Assembly: GCA_029250305.1 (NCBI GenBank)
Contig: JAQXFM010000328.1
Location: 1 to 8,509, forward strand
Length of the DNA stretch: 8,509 nucleotides
Origin: Candidatus Poseidoniaceae archaeon
Lineage (GTDB): Archaea > Thermoplasmatota > Poseidoniia > Poseidoniales > Poseidoniaceae
Direction: 5' to 3'
This document shows positions 1 through 6,600 of this stretch, piece after piece. The position numbers and the translations under genes are program-made. The notes below the pieces were generated by a model, which ran no database searches, had not been told where the DNA came from, and worked only from the letters and a program-made list of their open reading frames with translations. Each line of letters opens with the position of its first letter. Position 1 is the first letter of the stretch.

Positions 1-643
1 CCCAGGCGAGGCTTACTTGCATGGAGTCATAAACCCAATTAACCAATTGCAATTTAGAATTTCCAATTGATAAATTAGCATATGATACTCCAATTGGAAT
101 TTCAATATCCCGTGGATTAAGGTGCATGCCCAATCCCAAGGCTTTCTGCACCGATTCCTTGGCAACCCAGAGTTCAATCGCATGCGATGGTGCGCTCTGC
201 AACGCAAGCAGTTCTTCGCCTTTGCTCATCATGTTGAATGCATTCTCCTGCAACCCGCGGTTCGCAGATTCTGCATCGATTCCAATCCGCCATCCATGCT
301 CAATCAGCGCCACGTAGGCCCAACCAGCGGCGTGCCCGATGCTGATTGAAGGCAAGGGCGTGTTTCTCCACAAACCAGGTATGTGGCGCAGGTAAGGAGC
401 CCGATGTTCAGTTCGATGAACCATCAAACCTGTACTTTCCAATCCCCAAGCCTCAACGGCTTGCCCCAATAACCAACGACCAGAAAGATGCTCATCACGG
501 CGTTTCTGAATCGCGAAAGTAGCAACCTCATCGGCGTCGGCTAACACCACCTCATCAATCGAATAGGAACGCACTGGCATGCGAAGGAGGAGCATGCGTG
601 GTTGTACGACACCCGGCGGGTGAAGTTCTTCCACTGACATCAT
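1..643 (-). CDS. Sfp-type 4'-phosphopantetheinyl transferase (3' end cut by window edge)
   Basis: This gene would transfer 4'-phosphopantetheine from coenzyme A to carrier proteins, here most likely the three ACPs of the adjoining synthase. From the ATG at 643-641 it is open for 214 residues with no stop before the window edge; Sfp-type enzymes are usually about 220-240 residues, so little is missing. Visible motifs: basic RRDEHLSGRWLLG at residues 48-60; SISIGHAAG at 99-107 with His104, matching the Sfp 'ISHS' region; GIDAE at 121-125 with the expected Mg-binding Asp123 and Glu125; and WVAKESVQKALG at 159-170 with Trp159, Lys162, Glu163 and Lys167, the WxxKEA signature. An ATG at 640-638 or TTG at 646-644 could also be the start. 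It begins 9 bases after the synthase stop in the same frame, implying one transcript. The last part (bases 21-120) is unusually AT-rich. Family assignment is confident; the substrate is inferred from position. Confidence 0.9.
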   Translation of the reverse strand, partial: MMSVEELHPPGVVQPRMLLLRMPVRSYSIDEVVLADADEVATFAIQKRRDEHLSGRWLLGQAVEAWGLESTGLMVHRTEHRAPYLRHIPGLWRNTPLPSISIGHAAGWAYVALIEHGWRIGIDAESANRGLQENAFNMMSKGEELLALQSAPSHAIELWVAKESVQKALGLGMHLNPRDIEIPIGVSYANLSIGNSKLQLVNWVYDSMQVSLAW

Positions 644-655
644 CAAACCCCGTCA
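638..655 (-). other. In-frame stop/start junction between synthase and PPTase
   Basis: Read on the minus strand, the synthase ends with TGA at 655-653, followed by CGG GGT TTG and then tandem ATG codons at 643-641 and 640-638. The stop and both ATGs are in the same frame. A GGGG run at 651-648 lies 4 bases before the first ATG and 7 before the second; it is at best a weak ribosome-binding site, so termination-reinitiation coupling is likely. The stop is followed by C, and UGA-C is a context known to be comparatively leaky in several organisms; whether it is read through here is unknown. Confidence 0.75.
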
Positions 656-3600
656 ACGATCCAACCGGAATGCGTCTGAGTCCGAGACTGGCGCCATCCC
701 CTTGAGTCGCAGGCCCTTGAGGGCAAGCACAGGAGCGTCGTCATCGCCAACAATCACCACATCATGAACAGTGACACCAGCATCTTCAACGGCTGTTAGT
801 AGGCTGCGCATTCGAAGGTGTTCATCTCGTTCAGGTACCCTTAGCATGGAGGACCATTCAATGCCGATTGGAAGCGAAGAGAAGCCTTCTGCCTCCATCG
901 CGACAAGACCAGCGTTTTGGAATCCAGCTTCAATCAGCATAGGAAGGGCCTCCAATAGCACTGATTCGCCATTCGCTTCGTGAGCGAATTGTTCGGATTC
1001 TGGCAACTGGTGGCGCATCAAAGCAATCCCGTCTGCACCCGGCATGGCATCATCGCCAACGCCACGTAACACGCCGCCGTGCGATTGGAAGCGTGGCCCG
1101 TGGAAATACCGGCGATAGATGAACGAAGGACCTTCAATCACTTCACCCGGAGCAGGAATACCAATGTTTGGCAACGCATGGACTTCCCGTTCGAGGAATG
1201 GGCAGATGTCGTCGCACTTCTCGACCAATCGAACCATGGCCTTGTGATGCTCTCGCTCACCAAACACTTCACCCTTGGAATTTGACAAGTCAGAGACAAG
1301 TCGGCATTCGACCCATGTCACATCGTCTTCAGTTCGAGCGTACTCAGCATGAATTCGAACCGTCATGGCCCCTTTGAGTAATTTCACAGGGAGGCCGAAT
1401 TCAACAGACTCGAATCCTGCCAAGCATGTCGAAGGACGCAAAAGGAGGGCAGATTCTGCAAACATTTCCAATGCCATAACACCCGGGTGATAGGGCACAC
1501 CTTCGATGGCATGGTCATTGAGGAACGGGTGGTCGGTAGCAGAAAGTGTCGCCTGCGTCACCAATGATTGACCTTCGCTGAATGTGAGGACTTTGTCCAC
1601 AAATGGGAATCGCTCAGGATCAGCAATCACGGCCGCCATCTCTGCAGGGAGGCGAAGTGGTGCTTCCCTGAACGCGTCGAACTTGTCCATTGCACCAAGT
1701 GAACCGCATCCAATCACGCGGCGTTTTCCGCCAGCGAGGGCTTCACCAACGAATATTTCAACGCCTTGCTCAACAGAAAGGGTGTCGATTCCTGCCGCTG
1801 CAAAGACGGCTTCAATCGAACCACGAGTCGCCATACCCACATCGCGCCAGCCGGTCCAACCAATAGCAACAGCCCGGCACACACCCGAGGCGGTGAGGCG
1901 AGCCATCTCTGCATCGAGAACGCTGTTTGCCGCCGCATAATCGGTTTGTCCGCCATTTCCAAATCGGCCTGCAACGCTTGTGAAGCACGCAGCAAATCGC
2001 GGGTGTTCTGCACCAGAAGCCACACAGGCTGCCAGCATGCATTGCCATCCATCAATCTTCACACGGACAACCTTGTCAAAGACAGAGGAATCTTTCTGTC
2101 CAACAAGTTTCGAATCTTCAAGGCCTGCACCATGAATCAAACCGGTGATGTTGCGACCCAATGATTCACCAACAGCAATCATGCCATCTCTGTCCATCAC
2201 ATCCACTGGATGGTACGTGGCCTGGTTCCCCGTCGATTGAATCGAAGAAAGGGTGACATAGACATCCCGGCTCCGAGTGAATTTCTGCCAAGCGTTGTTC
2301 CATTCAACAATCGTCACTTTTCCAGAATCGCTTGCTGAGGCCATGCGTTCTCGAAGGGCCATGCGTTCGGTCTCGAGTTCCTCTTGGCTCCAAGCAACCC
2401 ACGATTCCGTTTGTTCGATCAAACGAGAACGACCAAGCAAAGCAAAGTGTGCATTCGCATTCATTGAGGCAGTAGCGACACCAATAATGGACGCTGCAGT
2501 CACCCCCGAGCCACCTCCAGAAACAAGCCATGTGTCGTCTGAAGCAAGCGGTTGGTGTTCTTCAACAAGGTCTTCGGCAAACGCCACAAGGCCCCACCGG
2601 CGGCCGTCTCGGTCCAATCCAACCTCGACCTCTCCTTCCAATGTGAACAGGTCTGCGTGAATCATATCCGCAGCAGCCTTTGGATCTAAAATGAGTTCAG
2701 GGTGCAAATCAAGTGCACGGCAACGAATGTGTGGTTGCTCAAATGCGTAGGACTTGGTCACGCCTGAGGCGGCGCATTGCACGGAGTTGAACCGCTCGCC
2801 GATGTTTCCATGGCGGCCATCAAGCGCTGTAACGGAGGCTACGAGGCCTTTCTCAACTTTGGCGAGGCCCGAATCAAGGCCCTTGAGAAGTGCAAAGTAA
2901 CCTTGGGCGGCAAGCGCAATTTGAGTCGAAGGAATCACATCTTCCGACCATGAAGCACTGGCGAGTTTGAGCGGAGCCATGTGCAACAAGGCAGTGACGT
3001 TGTGCTCGCCCAAGGCCTCACACACCGCAGCAACATGCTCTGGATTGCCAGGATCTGCCCTGTACACTGTGCGCTTCCCTTCGTGTTGAATCGACATGTC
3101 GCGAATGTTGCTTTCAAATCCAACTCGTATGGCGCTCATGCCATCCGCTTCGAGGCGTTGACAGAACGCTTCTGCAATGCCCCAGCCATCATCGGTTACC
3201 ACGGCTGTTCCTTCTAAAGAGAGAGGAGATCCAAGCCCTTCTGCTGCTTCAACTTCAATTTGCCAGCGTCGTGTTGGAGTCAGAGGAGTTGCGGTTGTTG
3301 AGGCGGGTGCTGCTGTGGTTGCGGCAGGTACTGCAGGTTCAGGCGCTTCCACCACACCCTTCATCCGAAGAATGTAGGCAGTGAAGTGGTTTAATGTCGG
3401 GTGGTCGGAGAGAACAAAATCCTCATCCAAAGGAAGCGAAAAGGCATCGCGTACGTCACCCATGATCTCCGCTTGTTTGACCGTATCAATACCCAATTCC
3501 CCTTCGAGATCTTGATCCATTTCGATGAAGTCTGCAGGATAGCCCGTGTGTTTAACGACGATTTCAACAAGTTGAGAGTCTACATCAGTGTTGGAAGCCA

Positions 3601-6600
3601 TTGGCGCAGGTGCAGGAACAGGTGTTGCTTGAGTTGCTGCTTCCGCAGTCGGCACTGGCACTGGAGCAGGCGTGGATGGGGCCACCGGAGCAGGAGAGCC
3701 GCCGCCTTGCATGCGCTGGATGTATCCAATCATATGGTTCAACGTCGGGTAGTCTGAAAGAATGAAATCCTCATCCAATGGCAAACTGAAGAGTTCACGA
3801 ATGTCTGCCATAATTTCGGCTTGTTTGACTGTATCAATGCCCAATTCGCCCTCAAGGTCTTGGTCCAATTCAATGAAGTCTGCTGGATATCCTGTGTGCT
3901 TGACAACAACTTCGACAACTGCAGCATTGAGCGATGCATCGTCCACTGCTGGAGCGAGTGGAGCGAGCGTTGGTGGGCTCACAGCAACAGGTGCGGGAGC
4001 GGGTGCAGGTTGTGGCACAGGCGCAACTGGCACAGGTGAAGTCGGTGCGGCCGGCGCAGCAACAGCCACTTCGCCGCCAGTCATTCGCTGAATGTAGGCG
4101 ATCATGTGATTGAGTGTCGGGTAGTCGGATAGAATGAATTCTTCATCAACGGGAAGGCTGAACTTCTCACGAATGTCAGCCATGATTTCGGCTTGTTTGA
4201 CCGTATCAATACCGAGTTCTCCTTCGAGATCTTGGTCCAATTCGACAAAGTCGGCAGGGTATCCGGTGTGCTTGACAACGACTTCGATGACCGTGTCGAC
4301 GAGGTTCGCATCCCTGCCGCCAGAGGAGACGGGTGCGCTGACGGGCGCCGGTGCAGGTGCAGGCGCTACTGATGGTTTTGGTGCTACAGGAGCCGCGGGT
4401 GTTGGTGCCACGACGGGTGCTGTAACCACGGATGGTTTGCCCTCAAACGCAGCAGTGATTGGCCAGGGCTCACCTTGGACACCGCCGTGCAAATTATTGT
4501 CACCATCAACATAGGCCACGAGCTTTTGATCAAGCAAACGCATCACAACGTCGTCTGTTCCTGCAAGGTTCCGATTCCAAGCAAGGAACTTGGCACCATC
4601 GATGCGCTCGCCCTTGACTGGCCAGCGGCGAACGAGTGACAGAGCCATTTGTGAGCCAAAGCCAGCAGCAAACCTCAATCCATACTTCAGATTCGGATAA
4701 TCGCCACCTTTCGAAAGGTTGAGATCGCCCAATTCCGGATCGGTTTCTTTGTGATTTGCAATCGGAGGAATGCGTCCAGTCTTCATGCCGTGGAACATGC
4801 TTGCATCTTCGATTCCAACAGCCATTGGGTGGCCAGTGAAACCTTTGGTATTCGCAATGACCAGTTTATCCGTGCTGTGCGTGAATGTATCACGCAATGC
4901 ACGCACTTCTGATTGGGCTGAACCTCCACGAGCGGGCGTGTATGTTTCATGGGAGAAGAACACCGTGTCAGCAGCAATGTCGTGTCGGTCGATGTTCCAG
5001 CGCTGTTCCATTTCTGTCACGAAATTGTCGACCGTTTCTGCAACGTGGTCGACATCCAACCGAGTTCCGTGGAAAGCAGAATTTGCTGTGGTCGCACCAA
5101 GCAATTCAGCAATCGGTTGCACACCGCGCTCTTCAGCCTCTGAATTCCGCTCCACAACGAAAGCCGCAGCGCCCATTCCAAGGATGAGGCCATTTCTTCG
5201 TCGATCGAATGGGAGGGCGGTCTCTTCAACCACATTGTTGGTGGCTGCTGCACCTGATGCTGCAAAGCCTCCACCAATCCATTCCCACAAATCGTCACCC
5301 GTCACATCGTCTGCAGAGATGATGACCACGCGGTCAACCCGATCGGCGTTCAACCAATCTTCGGCCACACCAAAGGCTGCTGTAGCCGAGGCACAAGCGA
5401 GGTTGATGATGGTGTTTGGACCACGAATCCCTGAGTATTGGGCAAATTGTGAATGGCCCATTGCAAGCGTTTGGAACAAGTAGCGACGGTCAAACCGACC
5501 CTCGCCATCGTCACCGTTTGTTTTTGCGTGCATCAAGGCCTTTTGGAAACCTGGGAAACACGAAGCAAAGACGATCCCTGTTCGGTCACGGGTGTGTTGA
5601 GGCACTTGCCAGTTCCGAATCAAGCGCAGGCCGCCCTTTCCGATTTGTTCGACCGGCGTGAGTGGGATGGCAGCATCTCGCAATGCAAGGAGACCTGCCG
5701 CCATACCAAGTTGTGTTGTGATGTCCCAAGCGAGGATGACCTTTGGATCGATACCGAATTCTTCAGCCAAGTCAAACGCTCCTTTGACACCCGCAAGTTG
5801 TGGAATATCACCAAATGTAGTAGCTTGATCCATGTTCACAGAGCCATCGCGGCCTTTAATCAGGCGAACGATGTTCTTGTCAAGCAAGCGTTGCTTGTAT
5901 TCATCGGTGACTTCTGAGATGCACGTTTCACCGCGCACAAGCCGCTCAAAGGTGTCTTCATTGAACACCTGTTCGCCGCCAGGCAGTCCCAATGAAACCC
6001 CAGTCACGACGAATGGGTCGGCTCGACGTCGAGCCATAGGATCGTGAACCATGCCAACAGATTGGCCTTGAGAGGTGTGAGAGGCGATGCGGGACATCGA
6101 AGTTTTAGGAGCCCACGCCGATGGAGGCTGAACAATCCAACGAGCCACATCCGCCACGGTTGTTGCACCACTGACATCCGTTTCTGAATCGGTGGTTGCC
6201 TCGCTGGCGACGGTTTGGAACAGTGAGGCAATTGCTGCTTCGGACATGCCAAGGCCAAGGCGAAGGTCCACCATGCCGTGGCAAAATCGAGCAGGATAAC
6301 CACAGAGTGCTGCGACTCGGTCACCAAGGTATGCTTCCTTGGCCTTTTGTGCTGCGAGTTCGGGATTCATTGCTGCGGACGCCGACACCTGCACCATTTG
6401 GACGGATTGAGGGTTCGTGGCCGAAGACGATGGGAGTGGACGAGCGCGTGTTTTCAAATCTTGAGCCGGTGGTTGGGACCGGTGTGCTTCGATTGGACCC
6501 GCCCTGAACGCTTCCGTGAGCATCGGCGAATCTGATGCTGGCCAGTGCATTGGCCGTCCTGCAAGGGCCATGGTGGCCAAAGCGGTGAGGAAGGAAGCGA

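Larger units (their letters stand above)
3359..4312 (-). repeat. Tandem array of three acyl carrier protein units with Ala/Pro-rich spacers
   Basis: Three ACP units repeat in the same orientation, with attachment sites 124 and 116 residues apart. Over a 66-residue core, units 1 and 2 match at 61 positions, units 2 and 3 at 55, and units 1 and 3 at 53. Spacers (about residues 1480-1525 and 1601-1640, plus a leading one at 1361-1398) are low-complexity Ala-Pro-Val runs typical of flexible tethers in PUFA synthases. Tandem ACPs in those enzymes are known to raise output; the same role is inferred here. Confidence 0.92.

Noticed and set aside
35..96. Repeated CCAATT words as operator sites or a promoter
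   Set aside because: They fall inside the PPTase reading frame and are partly explained by repeated Ile-Gly codons (ATT GGA) in an AT-rich stretch.
653..655. TGA read as Trp or selenocysteine under a different genetic code
   Set aside because: No other in-frame TGA occurs in the long synthase frame, and no selenocysteine-type context was recognised; a normal stop is the simpler reading.
1714..2055. Minus-strand open frame of 113 codons in another frame
   Set aside because: It is a shadow inside the catalytic ketoreductase, whose Ser, Tyr and Asn motifs are in the main frame.
4770..5483. Plus-strand open frame of 237 codons, the longest on that strand
   Set aside because: It lies wholly opposite the second ketosynthase, whose catalytic motifs are clear; the plus-strand translation is Ser/Arg/Ala-rich with no recognisable domain.
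4625..6019. Second KS as a chain-length factor
   Set aside because: The nucleophilic Cys and both His residues are present, unlike typical chain-length factors.
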